Origin: Actinomycetota bacterium
GTDB lineage: Bacteria > Actinomycetota > Actinomycetes > Actinomycetales > Microbacteriaceae
Direction of reading: 5' to 3'
Assembly (NCBI GenBank): GCA_005777405.1
Contig: SXMH01000050.1
Location: 1-49,814, forward strand
DNA length: 49,814 nucleotides
The notes beneath the pieces were generated by a model. The model ran no database searches. It was not told the origin of the DNA and was given only the letters and a program-made list of their open reading frames with translations. The translations under genes and the position numbers were made by a program. Positions 1 to 9,667 of the stretch are shown here, in pieces. Position 1 is the stretch's first letter. The number at the start of each line of letters is the position of its first letter.

Positions 1-777
1 CCGATGGTCTACTACCCGCTGTCGACGCTCATGACGGCGGGGGTGCGTGAGGTGCTCGTCATCACCACTCCTGAGCACCGTCTGCAGTTCGAGTCGCTGC
101 TGGGCGACGGCTCGAGGCTCGGCATGCGCATCGAGTATGCCGAGCAGCCGAGCCCCGACGGCCTGGCGCAGGCGTTCATCATCGGCGAGCAGTTCATCGC
201 CGACGAGAGCGTCGCGCTCGTGCTCGGCGACAACATCTTCCACGGGGCCGATCTCGACAGGGCCCTGCACGGTGTCGATCATCTCGACGGCGGCCTCATC
301 TTCGCCTACGAGGTCGCAGACCCGAGTGCCTACGGTGTCGTCGAGTTCGACGAGGCGATGACGGCTGTCTCGATCGAAGAGAAGCCCGCGAATCCGAAGA
401 GCGCCTTCGCGGTGCCGGGGCTCTACTTCTACGGCCCCGACGTGGTCGACGTGGCCAAGGGCATCGTGCCGAGCGCTCGTGGCGAGCTCGAGATCTCATC
501 GATCAACGAGCACTACTTGCGTGAGGGTCGACTCGTGGTGCGTCCGCTCGATCGCGGCACCGCGTGGCTCGACACCGGCACGGTCACCTCGATGATGGAG
601 GCCGCCGAGTACGTGCGTGTCATCGAGCACCGTCAGGGCATGAAGATCGGCTGCATCGAAGAGATCGCGTGGCGCCAGGGGTGGATCACCGACGCCGAAC
701 TCGCAGAGCTCATCGAGCCGCTCCGCAAGAGCGGCTACGGCGCCTACCTCGAGAGGCAGCTGCATCGTGGTGCATGA
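1..777 (+). CDS. rmlA: Glucose-1-phosphate thymidylyltransferase, 5'-truncated by window edge
   Basis: [22 protein letters not shown]..., [28 protein letters not shown] motifs typical of RmlA/RfbA; codon 1-3 (Pro) is in frame, so the true start lies upstream. Confidence 0.93.
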   Translation, partial: PMVYYPLSTLMTAGVREVLVITTPEHRLQFESLLGDGSRLGMRIEYAEQPSPDGLAQAFIIGEQFIADESVALVLGDNIFHGADLDRALHGVDHLDGGLIFAYEVADPSAYGVVEFDEAMTAVSIEEKPANPKSAFAVPGLYFYGPDVVDVAKGIVPSARGELEISSINEHYLREGRLVVRPLDRGTAWLDTGTVTSMMEAAEYVRVIEHRQGMKIGCIEEIAWRQGWITDAELAELIEPLRKSGYGAYLERQLHRGA

Positions 778-2968
778 GCTGAAGTCGGCGCTCAAACGTC
801 TGCTGCGACCGCTGCTGCGATTCAGCCGCATCGAGATTCTCACGATTCTCGCGATCGGTGCGCAGCCTTTCGTGCTCATCCTGCTCGCGCTCGTCATCGC
901 AGCCATCGAGTACCCCTGGCTCGTGCTCGCGTGGTTCGTGCAGCTCGTGCTACTGCTCGCCTACGCTGCCGTGCTCGCTCGACGTCGCTTGCGCAATCGC
1001 ACGGAGAACCGGCACAACCCGCAAGTCAATGGCTTCCTCGTCGACGGCTTGCTCGAGGACTCGGCCGAGAGCGGCGCGCTCGTGCTCGCCCCCGACGCTC
1101 GACGCCGCAGCCTCAACCGCCTCGTGCAGCGCGCGTCGAACGACGAGCTGCTTGCCTACACGTTGCACGCTGGCACGAGCACGCTGGCCGATGCCATGGC
1201 GCTCAAGGCGACAGCAGGAGCCCTCGACGTCGCCGCCCTGCGAGCGGTCGCTCGATTGACGCCGGATGCTCGCGCGCGGTCGCTCGGTGCCGTCGACGCC
1301 GACCTCCTCATCGGTCTGGCTCGCGTCGCGGCGATCCACGACCTGGGTGACGGCGTGCTCGGCGCGCTGCTCGATCTCGCCGTCTCAGTCTCAGCGCGTG
1401 CCTCCGACGCCGGGCGAGCGAGACTCGCCGAGCTGTGCGTCGGCGAACGGCGCTTCGGTGATGCGGCAGTGGTGCTCGATCAGGTATCGACCGAATCGTG
1501 GCAGCGCCGGCTGCTGCTTGCCGACCTCGTGAACCCGTTCACGGGCGCGGTCGACGACCCCGATGACGAGGTGCTCACAGCGTGGCTCGCGCTTGTGAAC
1601 CCGTCGTTCCATGCCGCAGGACTCGAGCCGGTCGACGTGCCGCCCGGCGCCGGAGCTCCGTTCGATCGACTCACCGCTTCGGTTGCCTCCGGCATCGCCG
1701 GGGGGCCGATGGTGACGGTCATCATGAGCGCTTACAAGCCAGACGAACTCGTGTTGCATGCTGTTCGGTCGATCATCGATCAGACATGGCGTGACTGGGA
1801 GCTGCTCGTCATGGACGATGCTTCAGGCCCCGAGTATGACCGCATATTTGCGGCCATCGCGGCGCTCGATGACCGCGTTCGGGTCGTTCGCAACGACGTC
1901 AACGCCGGCACCTACGTGCGCCGCAATGACGCGCTCGCGCTCGCGCGCGGCGAGTTCGTGACCATGCAAGACAGCGATGACTGGAGCCACCCGCGTCGCC
2001 TTGAACTACAAGTGCAGCACTTGCTGAGCCACCCCTCGGTTCCGGCCAATGCCACGTCGGCACTGCGCGTGACGAGCGAGCTGCAGTTCACTCAAGGGCG
2101 TGGTCTCTATCTTCGGCTCAGCGAGCCGTCGCTCATGTTCCGTCGCGTGCGCGTCGTCGACCGCATCGGACTCTTCGATACCGTTCGCAAGTCGGGCGAC
2201 AGCGAATACCGGCTGCGCATCGCGCGTGCGTTCGCAACTGACGTGCCGCACCTCATGACGCGCGGACCACTCATGCTCATGCGGTTCGACGCCGGCTCGC
2301 TGAGCGGCAGTGATCTCGCCGATGGTTGGACGCACCCTTCTCGCGTCTCGTATCGCAGTGCCTATCAGCGCTGGCACCAGAGTGCTGGCGCTTCGAATGG
2401 ATCGTTGCGGCTGCCCCTCCCCGCGCTGCCTGCAGCGGCAGGCGCGGGCAACGACGCCTCGCGAGCCTTCGCCGCTCCTCCGTTGATCAGCGGAACCAGC
2501 ACCGATCGAGGGCACCTCGACACTCTCATCGTGGTCGACGCGCGCGCTGGCGCCACCCTCGACTCGCAACGCACAGCGATGCGCGCCCTGCTGCGTCGTG
2601 AGCGCGACGCCGGCCGCAGTATCGGCATCATGCACGCACCGGCGTTCAAGGTAGGAGCACAGGAGCGCCCGATGTCGGGCTTGCTGCACGAGGCCGTCGA
2701 CACCGGACTCGCTCTCGAGGTGGCGTCAGTCGGCGAGCAGGTGCAGGTGGATGTCGTGCTCGTGTGGGGCGACGGATGTCTCGTCGGCGTGCCCGATCGG
2801 GTGGCTGTGCGGCCGGAGACGCTCGTGCTGGTCGCCGGCGATGCCGGAGCAGACTCGGTGGTCTCCGCTGACTTTGCCGCCCAACTGGCGCGCGACCGAT
2901 TCGGTGCCGAACCGCTGCGGCTCGGAGTCGAGCAGCTGCGCTCGATCGCTCGCTCCTCGCGCGACTGA
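767..2968 (+). CDS. Family 2 glycosyltransferase with N-terminal membrane segments (733 aa)
   Basis: [39 protein letters not shown] ... [10 protein letters not shown]2 motifs; 11-bp overlap with rmlA. Confidence 0.85.
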   Translation: MVHELKSALKRLLRPLLRFSRIEILTILAIGAQPFVLILLALVIAAIEYPWLVLAWFVQLVLLLAYAAVLARRRLRNRTENRHNPQVNGFLVDGLLEDSAESGALVLAPDARRRSLNRLVQRASNDELLAYTLHAGTSTLADAMALKATAGALDVAALRAVARLTPDARARSLGAVDADLLIGLARVAAIHDLGDGVLGALLDLAVSVSARASDAGRARLAELCVGERRFGDAAVVLDQVSTESWQRRLLLADLVNPFTGAVDDPDDEVLTAWLALVNPSFHAAGLEPVDVPPGAGAPFDRLTASVASGIAGGPMVTVIMSAYKPDELVLHAVRSIIDQTWRDWELLVMDDASGPEYDRIFAAIAALDDRVRVVRNDVNAGTYVRRNDALALARGEFVTMQDSDDWSHPRRLELQVQHLLSHPSVPANATSALRVTSELQFTQGRGLYLRLSEPSLMFRRVRVVDRIGLFDTVRKSGDSEYRLRIARAFATDVPHLMTRGPLMLMRFDAGSLSGSDLADGWTHPSRVSYRSAYQRWHQSAGASNGSLRLPLPALPAAAGAGNDASRAFAAPPLISGTSTDRGHLDTLIVVDARAGATLDSQRTAMRALLRRERDAGRSIGIMHAPAFKVGAQERPMSGLLHEAVDTGLALEVASVGEQVQVDVVLVWGDGCLVGVPDRVAVRPETLVLVAGDAGADSVVSADFAAQLARDRFGAEPLRLGVEQLRSIARSSRD

Positions 2969-3026
2969 CCCTTCGGGCGCGCTCGCCTACACTGATCACG
3001 GCCCGATCGACCCCACGAGAGCATCC

Positions 3027-3845
3027 ATGACCTATCTGAAAGAGCTGTTCGCCACGCGCGAGCTGCTGTACAACCTCACGATGCGCGAGGTCAAAGGCCA
3101 GTACCGACGCACCGTGCTGGGCCAGTTGTGGTCGTTGCTGAACCCGATCGCCACCATGCTCGTCTACACGGTCGTGTTCTCTTTCATCTTCCGCGCTCGC
3201 CCCCACGTCGGCGACCCGAGCGGGCTCGACATCTACCCGCTCTGGCTCATGTGCGGCCTACTGCCGTGGCTCTATTTTTCGCGGGTGGTCAACGGCGGTC
3301 TCAACTCGATGGTCTCGAACTCGGGGCTCATCAAGAAGGTGTACTTTCCGCGCATGCACTTGCCGTTCTCAGTGACGGCGTCGGTGGGCTTCACGTGGCT
3401 CATCGAGATGGGCGTTCTCGTTCTCGCGCTGCAGATATTCGGCGGCTGGCCGATCTGGTGGATTCCGGTGGCGTTGCTCGTCATGGTGCTGCTCGCGTTC
3501 TTCGCCGTCGGTGTCGCGATGATGCTGGCCATCACGAACGTGCACTTCAGAGACACCCAGCACTTCACGACCATCGTGCTGCAGATGTGGATGTACCTGA
3601 CGCCGATCATCTACCCGCTCTCACTCGTCGAGAACGCCGCTCGCGACATCGGCGACTGGGTGCTGACCGTCTACCGCTTGAACCCCATGGAACGGTTCGT
3701 GGAAGTGTTCCGCAACCTGCTCTACGACAACCGCTGGCCCGAGCTGGGCGACACGCTCTTCATCGTCGCGGTGTCGGGCATCGTCTTCACCCTCGGGTTC
3801 TGGGTGTTCTCGCGCAACGAAAGAAGATTGGCGGAGCTGCTGTGA
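3027..3845 (+). CDS. Polysaccharide/teichoic-acid-type ABC transporter permease (Wzm/TagG-like)
   Basis: MTYLKELFATRELLYNLTMREVKGQYRRTVLGQLWSLLNPIATM; six-TM hydrophobic pattern; ATG at 3027 in frame with ORF 2751-3845. Confidence 0.9.
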   Translation: MTYLKELFATRELLYNLTMREVKGQYRRTVLGQLWSLLNPIATMLVYTVVFSFIFRARPHVGDPSGLDIYPLWLMCGLLPWLYFSRVVNGGLNSMVSNSGLIKKVYFPRMHLPFSVTASVGFTWLIEMGVLVLALQIFGGWPIWWIPVALLVMVLLAFFAVGVAMMLAITNVHFRDTQHFTTIVLQMWMYLTPIIYPLSLVENAARDIGDWVLTVYRLNPMERFVEVFRNLLYDNRWPELGDTLFIVAVSGIVFTLGFWVFSRNERRLAELL

Positions 3846-4591
3846 GCGCCGACACTGCTGCCGTGGTCGTCGACCATGTGTCGAAGAAGTTCAAGCTCTA
3901 CCGCGAGCGCAATCAGACCTTGAAGTCGGCGGTCATGCGCGGCCGCAAGACGGTCGCCGAAGAGTTCTGGGCCGTGAACGACGTGAGCTTCGAAGTGCCA
4001 GAGGGTCACACCTTCGGGCTCATCGGCCGAAACGGCTCAGGCAAGTCGACGCTGCTCAAGACGCTCGCTCGCATCTACTACCCCGATGCCGGTTCCATCA
4101 CGCTGCGCGGCAAGGCCGCCTCGCTGCTCGAAGTGGGTTCGGGTTTTCACCCCGAGCTCAGTGGCCGCGAGAACGTCTACCTCAACGCCTCGATTCTCGG
4201 CCTCAAGCGCCGCGAGGTCGACGCGCGCTTCGACGAGATCGTCGAGTTCAGCGGAGTCGAGAAGTTCATCGACCAACCCGTGAAGAACTACTCCTCGGGA
4301 ATGTACGTGCGGCTCGGCTTCTCGGTCGCGGTGCACACGAACCCCGACATCCTCGTCGTCGACGAGGTGCTCGCGGTCGGCGATGGCGCGTTCAAAGAGA
4401 AGTCTCGCCAGAAGTTTCTCGAGTTCACGCGCGACGGCAAGACGGTCATTCTCGTCTCGCACTCTCTGCCGCAAATTCGCGAGATGTGCGACCAGGTCGC
4501 GTGGCTCGATAAGGGCACTCTGCGTGAGGTCGGCGATGCCGAAACCGTCACCGAGCACTACGAAAAAGCCCTCGTCGACGAGAAGGAGTAG
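3842..4591 (+). CDS. Polysaccharide ABC transporter ATP-binding protein (Wzt/TagH-like, no C-terminal glycan-binding extension)
   Basis: Walker A GRNGSGKST, signature YSSGMYVRL, Walker B ILVVDEVLAVGD; GTG start overlaps permease stop. Confidence 0.92.
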   Translation: MSADTAAVVVDHVSKKFKLYRERNQTLKSAVMRGRKTVAEEFWAVNDVSFEVPEGHTFGLIGRNGSGKSTLLKTLARIYYPDAGSITLRGKAASLLEVGSGFHPELSGRENVYLNASILGLKRREVDARFDEIVEFSGVEKFIDQPVKNYSSGMYVRLGFSVAVHTNPDILVVDEVLAVGDGAFKEKSRQKFLEFTRDGKTVILVSHSLPQIREMCDQVAWLDKGTLREVGDAETVTEHYEKALVDEKE

Positions 4592-4618
4592 GCGGGCATC
4601 CACCCGCTCGTGTGGGGC

Positions 4619-5509
4619 TCAGCGCGAGCGGCGCACGACCCACGCTTCACGCACGTGCAGCGCGGCCGAGAGACTCCAGCGCAGCCAGAACAACCAGCCG
4701 GCAGAGTACTTGCGGGCGAGAAACCTGCGAGCGCTCGCGTGGTGCGCGCGAATCATGCGCTCCGACTCGGTCGTGGTCGAATGCGCACCGGTGTGGATGA
4801 CCTGCGCCTGAGGAGCGTACACATTGCGCCACCCGGCGAGCCCGAGACGGTAGCCCAGGTCGACGTCTTCGAAGTACATGAAGTAGCCCTCGTCGAAGCC
4901 GCCGAGCTCGTCGAATGCACTGCGCCGCACGAGCAGGCACGAGCCCGAGAGCCATCCGGCATCGCGCTGCTCGCCCGTGTCGGCGTCGTGTCGGTACTTC
5001 GCCGTCCACGGATTCTGCTGCCAGACAGTGACGAAGAGCGCGTGACCCACGCCGGTGCGCAGTGACGGCACACCTCGGGCGCTCGGGTACACGCTGCGGT
5101 CGGTGTTGAGCACCGCAGGGCCGACACTGCCGATGCGAGGGTCGCTCTCGCCGACGGCGACGAGGGCGTCGATGCTGCCGGGCAAGAGCTCGAGGTCGGG
5201 GTTGCAGATGAGCACCCAGTCGACGCTCGACGGCAGTGCTGCGACTCCCGCATTCATTCCGCCGCCGTAACCCGGATTCTGCGGCTGCTCGACGTAGACG
5301 GCGCCGTGCTGCGCCGCCAGTTCGCGGGTGTTGCCTTCTGAGGGCAGGTTGTCGACCACGACCACCGCCACAGGGTGGGCGCTCGCCGCAGAGACCGAGG
5401 CGAGCAGCTCTCGCAGAACCCTGTCGGAGCGGTAGGCCACCACGACCAGAGCGACGCGGGGGTTGCTCGACGCGGCCTCGTGCTCAGGTGCCTCGTGCGT
5501 CGCGCTCAT
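4619..5509 (-). CDS. Family 2 glycosyltransferase (rhamnosyltransferase-like)
   Basis: VALVVVAYRSDRVLRELLASV, NPGYGGGMNAGV, CNPDLELLPGS, GYFMYFEDVDLGYRL. Confidence 0.88.
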   Translation of the reverse strand: MSATHEAPEHEAASSNPRVALVVVAYRSDRVLRELLASVSAASAHPVAVVVVDNLPSEGNTRELAAQHGAVYVEQPQNPGYGGGMNAGVAALPSSVDWVLICNPDLELLPGSIDALVAVGESDPRIGSVGPAVLNTDRSVYPSARGVPSLRTGVGHALFVTVWQQNPWTAKYRHDADTGEQRDAGWLSGSCLLVRRSAFDELGGFDEGYFMYFEDVDLGYRLGLAGWRNVYAPQAQVIHTGAHSTTTESERMIRAHHASARRFLARKYSAGWLFWLRWSLSAALHVREAWVVRRSR

Positions 5510-5573
5510 GGTGCTCGCATCCTATCGGCGCGACGTTTGCGATCCGGGTGCGCGGCGAGCCTAGGCTGTGGGC

Positions 5574-6611
5574 GTGACTGCAGCATCCGCGAGCCGAGAC
5601 ACGCCCCCCGCCGTCTCTGTCGCGATGGCGACCTACAACGGGGGCCGCTTCGTCGCCGAGCAAGTGCGCAGCATCCTGGCGCAGCGCCCCGCTCCGTTCG
5701 AGCTCGTCGTGGGCGATGACGACTCGGCCGACGACACGCTCGCGATCATCGAGCGCGAGGTCACGGCAGCCCGGTCGGCCGACTCGGCTGTGCAGACCGA
5801 GCTCGTGGTGCGCCGGCACTCGCCGGGTCTCGGTGTCGTCGGCAACTTTGCCGATGCCCTTGGCGCGTGCCGCGGAGACCTCATCGCCTTGAGCGACCAA
5901 GACGACGTGTGGGCACCCGACAAGCTCGCTCGCCTCGTGCCGCTCTTCGCGGCGGATGCTCGCCTTCAGCTCGTGCACACTGACGCGCGCCTCGTCGACG
6001 CCGCCGGTGAGCCCCTCGGCCTCACGCTGCTCGACGCGCTCGAGGCCACCGCCGCCGAGCGCGACGGCCTCTCGAGCGGTGACGCCTTCGCGGTGCTGCT
6101 GCGCCGCAACCTCGTCACGGGCGCGACGGTCGTGCTGCGTCGCGAACTCGTCGATCGCGCAGCACCGTTTGTCACCGAGTGGGTGCACGACGAATGGCTC
6201 GCAGCTCTCGCGGCCGCCCAGAGCCCGCACGGTCTGCGACTCGTGCCTGAGCCACTCATCGACTATCGCCAGCACGGAGCCAACGAGATCGGCGCCCGCC
6301 GACCCACGATGGCCGACCGCTGGGCGAAGTTGCGCGAGCCTCGCGACGAACGTGCGCCACTGCTCGCCGAGCGCACGCGACTGCTCGCCGAACGGCTCGA
6401 GGCGTTGGGGGTGCCCCCCGAACGGCTCGCCGAAGCGCGAGCCAAGCACGAGCACGAGTCGCGCCGCCGAGACCTGCCGCGTTGGCAGCCCGCGCGCATC
6501 CCCGGCATCATCACGAGTGCGGCGCGGGGGCGCTACGGCCGCTACAGTCGCGGCATGATCGATGTGCTGCGCGACCTCGTGCAGCCGCCGTCGCGCCGCC
6601 CCGCCGACTAG
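5574..6611 (+). CDS. Family 2 glycosyltransferase
   Basis: VSVAMATYNGGRFVAEQVRSILAQ, GDDDSADDT, LSDQDDVWAPDKL; ORF track starts at GTG 5568, but a TAGGCT -10-like box at 5562-5567 favours GTG 5574 in the same frame. Confidence 0.87.
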   Translation: MTAASASRDTPPAVSVAMATYNGGRFVAEQVRSILAQRPAPFELVVGDDDSADDTLAIIEREVTAARSADSAVQTELVVRRHSPGLGVVGNFADALGACRGDLIALSDQDDVWAPDKLARLVPLFAADARLQLVHTDARLVDAAGEPLGLTLLDALEATAAERDGLSSGDAFAVLLRRNLVTGATVVLRRELVDRAAPFVTEWVHDEWLAALAAAQSPHGLRLVPEPLIDYRQHGANEIGARRPTMADRWAKLREPRDERAPLLAERTRLLAERLEALGVPPERLAEARAKHEHESRRRDLPRWQPARIPGIITSAARGRYGRYSRGMIDVLRDLVQPPSRRPAD

Positions 6612-6698
6612 GCTGGCTGGCGCCCGAGCAGACCCTCGAGCCGGCCGCCTCGCGCCGTCCGCCCCGCGCCGCTTCGGCACCGCAGAAGGGAGCCCACT

Positions 6699-8069
6699 GT
6701 GACGCGCGTCGTCGTCATCACTGGTGATCCGCTCGGCAGCCGCATGGCTGGGCCGGCAATCCGGGCGTGGAACATGGCGACCGAACTCGCGCGGCAAGGA
6801 CACGACGTGCGACTGATCTCGACCAGCGCCGCGACCGAGTCGAGCACGCCGAGCCCCGGCATCAGCATCCACATCGTGCGCGCCGGTGACGATCGCGCAA
6901 TGCGCGTGCACGAGGGTTGGGCTGAGGCGATCGTCATGCAGGGCTATGCGCTCGGCCAGTTTGCGAGCCTGCGCAGCACCGACCGCATGCTCGTGTGCGA
7001 CCTCTACGACCCCCTGCACCTCGAACTGCTCGAGCAAGGGCGCGACTTGCCCGGCGCCACATGGGCGCTGCGGGTCGACGTCGCGCGCGACGCGATCGTC
7101 GACCAGGTGCGTCGGGCCGACCTGCTGCTGTGCGCGAGCGAACGGCAGCGACTGTTCTACGTCGGTCACCTCGCGGCCCTCGGCCGACTCAACCCCTCGA
7201 CCTACGCCGACGACGGCGCCCTCGATCGGCTGCTGCGCATCGTGCCGTTCGGGCTGCCAGAGACACCGCCGCAGACGTCTGAGCAGCCGGTGCTGCGCGG
7301 CGTGCACCCTGCTGTGCCCGACGACGCGAAGCTGCTCATCTGGGGCGGGGGAGTCTACGACTGGTTCGACCCGCTGACGCTCATCAGGGCGGTTGCCGCC
7401 GTGCGCGAGCGCGAGCCACGCGTGCGACTGCTCTTTCTGGGCACGCGTCACCCCAGCGTTGAGACGATGGGCGTCGTGCGTCAGGCTTACGACCTGGCTG
7501 TCGAGCTCGGCGTCGAAGGCAGCCACGTGATCTTCAACGACGACTGGGTGCCCTACGACGAGCGCGGAGCGTGGTTGCTCGAGTCCGATGCCGGCGTCAG
7601 CACGCACCACGTGCACCTCGAGACGACCTTCGCCTTCCGCACGCGCATTCTCGACTACCTCTGGTCAGGGCTGCCGATGGTGGTCACCGAGGGCGACGGC
7701 TTCGCCGACCTCGTGCGTGACGAGCACCTCGGCCTCGCCGTGCCGCCCCATGATGTGGATGCTCTCGCCGACGCCCTGGCCCGTGTGCTCACAGACTCGC
7801 CCGAGGTTGACCAGTGGCGCGCAAATGTCGCGCGCGTACGCGAGCAGTATGCCTGGCCCACCACGCTTGCACCGCTCGTCGACGCGCTCGCCGAGCCGCA
7901 CCACGCCGCCGACTATCGCCCAGGACGTCGCGGCATGGGTGCCGACGCCCGTGCGCGCCGCACGGCTGGGCTCGGGCACGACGCGCGCATGGCGGTGCAC
8001 CACCTGCGGCACGGGGGGCTTCGAGGTCTGGCCGAGCGCGTGCGCATTCGTCGAGAGAAGAGTTCATGA
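6699..8069 (+). CDS. Family 4 (GT-B) glycosyltransferase
   Basis: MTRVVVITGDPLGSRMAGPAIRAWNMATELARQGHDV; C-terminal GLPMVVTEGDGFADLV. Confidence 0.85.
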   Translation: MTRVVVITGDPLGSRMAGPAIRAWNMATELARQGHDVRLISTSAATESSTPSPGISIHIVRAGDDRAMRVHEGWAEAIVMQGYALGQFASLRSTDRMLVCDLYDPLHLELLEQGRDLPGATWALRVDVARDAIVDQVRRADLLLCASERQRLFYVGHLAALGRLNPSTYADDGALDRLLRIVPFGLPETPPQTSEQPVLRGVHPAVPDDAKLLIWGGGVYDWFDPLTLIRAVAAVREREPRVRLLFLGTRHPSVETMGVVRQAYDLAVELGVEGSHVIFNDDWVPYDERGAWLLESDAGVSTHHVHLETTFAFRTRILDYLWSGLPMVVTEGDGFADLVRDEHLGLAVPPHDVDALADALARVLTDSPEVDQWRANVARVREQYAWPTTLAPLVDALAEPHHAADYRPGRRGMGADARARRTAGLGHDARMAVHHLRHGGLRGLAERVRIRREKSS

Positions 8070-9667
8070 ACGACACCACGTCGGCGGCGCGAGTCGGGTG
8101 GCGACAGCGCGTGAGAGCGGCATCCCGCAGCCCCATCACCGGGCTTGCGCTCGCCGCGCTCGCCCTGCTCGCGTGGGTCTACGCCTCACCGATCGGCTCG
8201 TCGCCCGACGACGACTACCACCTCACGAGCTCGTGGTGCGCGGGCCCGACGGCGAGTGAGTTCTGCGCCGATGCCGACAACCCCGACGACGCCACAGCGC
8301 GCATCGTGCCCGAGGCCTTGCCCGAGATCGCGTGCTTCGCCTACGACTCCGAGGCGAGCGCGGCGTGTCAGGGCGATGAGTTCAGCTGGGATCCCTCGGT
8401 CACGACCGAGACCTCTCGCAGCAACGTCGGTGGAGGGTACCCGCCGCTCTACTACGCCGTGACCGGCCTCTTCGCCGGCGGCGATGTGCAGCTTTCCGCA
8501 CTGATCATGCGGCTCTTCTCGGTGGTGCTCTTCTTGGGCCTCGCTGCCGCCTTGTGGATGCTGCTGCCGGGTCACCGCCGACCCGCGCTCGTGTGGGGCT
8601 GGTTGTTGGCCGCGGTGCCCCTCGGCGCCTTCTTCCTCACCTCGAACAACCCCAGTGGGTGGGCCATCGCCGGCGTCGGGCTGAGCTGGTTGGCCTTGCT
8701 CGCCTACGTCGACGAACCTGATCGACGCCGCGCGATCGGCCTGGGAGCGGTCTTCGTCGTCGCGGCCATCATGGCCGCGGGCGCTCGCGGCGATGCGGCG
8801 CTCTTCGTGGGGCTCGGTATCGCCGTCGTCGCTGTGCTCACCTACGAGGCTCGGCAGAGCAGCTGGTTGCCGAGCGCGCGCTGGCTGCGGCGGGCGATTC
8901 TGCCCGCGGTGATGGGGGTGATCGCTCTCGCGCTCTTCGCGACCTCCGGGCAAGTGCGCAGCGGGCTCTCCGGCTTCGGCGGAGCATCCGGCGGCGCAGG
9001 TTCAGGCGGCACCGGTGATGGCGCCGACCTCGAAGCGGTCGTCCAGGGCCCGGCACTGCTCGCCTACAACATCTTGCACTTGCCGTCGCTCTGGGGCGGA
9101 CTGCTCACCGAGGCGGGCGTCGGCTGGCTCGACACCCCCATGCCGAGCCTCGTCGCCTTCGCCGTGTGGGGCGCCGTGCTCGCCGTCGCTTTCAGTGCGC
9201 TGGCGTTGCTCGAGCGCCGCACCGCGATCGCCGTGCTGCTCGTGGGTGCCGTGCTCATCGCGTTGCCGCTCTACGTGCTGCAGGCAGGCGGCGACCGCGT
9301 GGGCCAAGAAGTGCAGCCGCGCTACCTGCTGCCGCTCATGGTGCTCTTCATCGGCGTGCTGCTGCTGGGTCGCGCCGGGCGCACGGTGCGGTTCACGCCG
9401 CTGCAAGCGTGGATGCTCGCCGCAGCTCTCGCCGGAGCCCACTTCGTAGCCCTGCAGATCACCATGCGTCGCTTCATCACGGGCATCGACGGGGCAGGCT
9501 TCAGCCTCGGCAGCGGTGCAGAGTGGTGGTGGGTGCTGCCGATCGGCCCCGACGTGGTGTGGCTGCTCGGCTCGATCGCTTTCGCGGGTCTCGTCGCGTG
9601 GGCGGTGCCGCTCGTGTTGGCGCCGCGCGACGTCAGCAGCTCCGCAGCGACGCGACCCTCGAACTGA
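8066..9667 (+). CDS. Polytopic membrane protein, DUF2142-like (putative GT-C glycosyltransferase)
   Basis: ATGA overlap with upstream GT; SPDDDYHLTSSWC, GGYPPLYYAVTG, QPRYLLPLMVLF; many TM segments. Confidence 0.75.
   Translation: MNDTTSAARVGWRQRVRAASRSPITGLALAALALLAWVYASPIGSSPDDDYHLTSSWCAGPTASEFCADADNPDDATARIVPEALPEIACFAYDSEASAACQGDEFSWDPSVTTETSRSNVGGGYPPLYYAVTGLFAGGDVQLSALIMRLFSVVLFLGLAAALWMLLPGHRRPALVWGWLLAAVPLGAFFLTSNNPSGWAIAGVGLSWLALLAYVDEPDRRRAIGLGAVFVVAAIMAAGARGDAALFVGLGIAVVAVLTYEARQSSWLPSARWLRRAILPAVMGVIALALFATSGQVRSGLSGFGGASGGAGSGGTGDGADLEAVVQGPALLAYNILHLPSLWGGLLTEAGVGWLDTPMPSLVAFAVWGAVLAVAFSALALLERRTAIAVLLVGAVLIALPLYVLQAGGDRVGQEVQPRYLLPLMVLFIGVLLLGRAGRTVRFTPLQAWMLAAALAGAHFVALQITMRRFITGIDGAGFSLGSGAEWWWVLPIGPDVVWLLGSIAFAGLVAWAVPLVLAPRDVSSSAATRPSN

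Noticed and set aside
4592-4607. Hairpin GCGGG-catcca-CCCGC between convergent genes
   Set aside because: 5-bp stem, expected by chance in GC-rich DNA
5484-7616. 710-aa minus-strand ORF
   Set aside because: Antisense to two well-supported glycosyltransferases; H/R/A-rich composition typical of the mirrored frame in high-GC DNA
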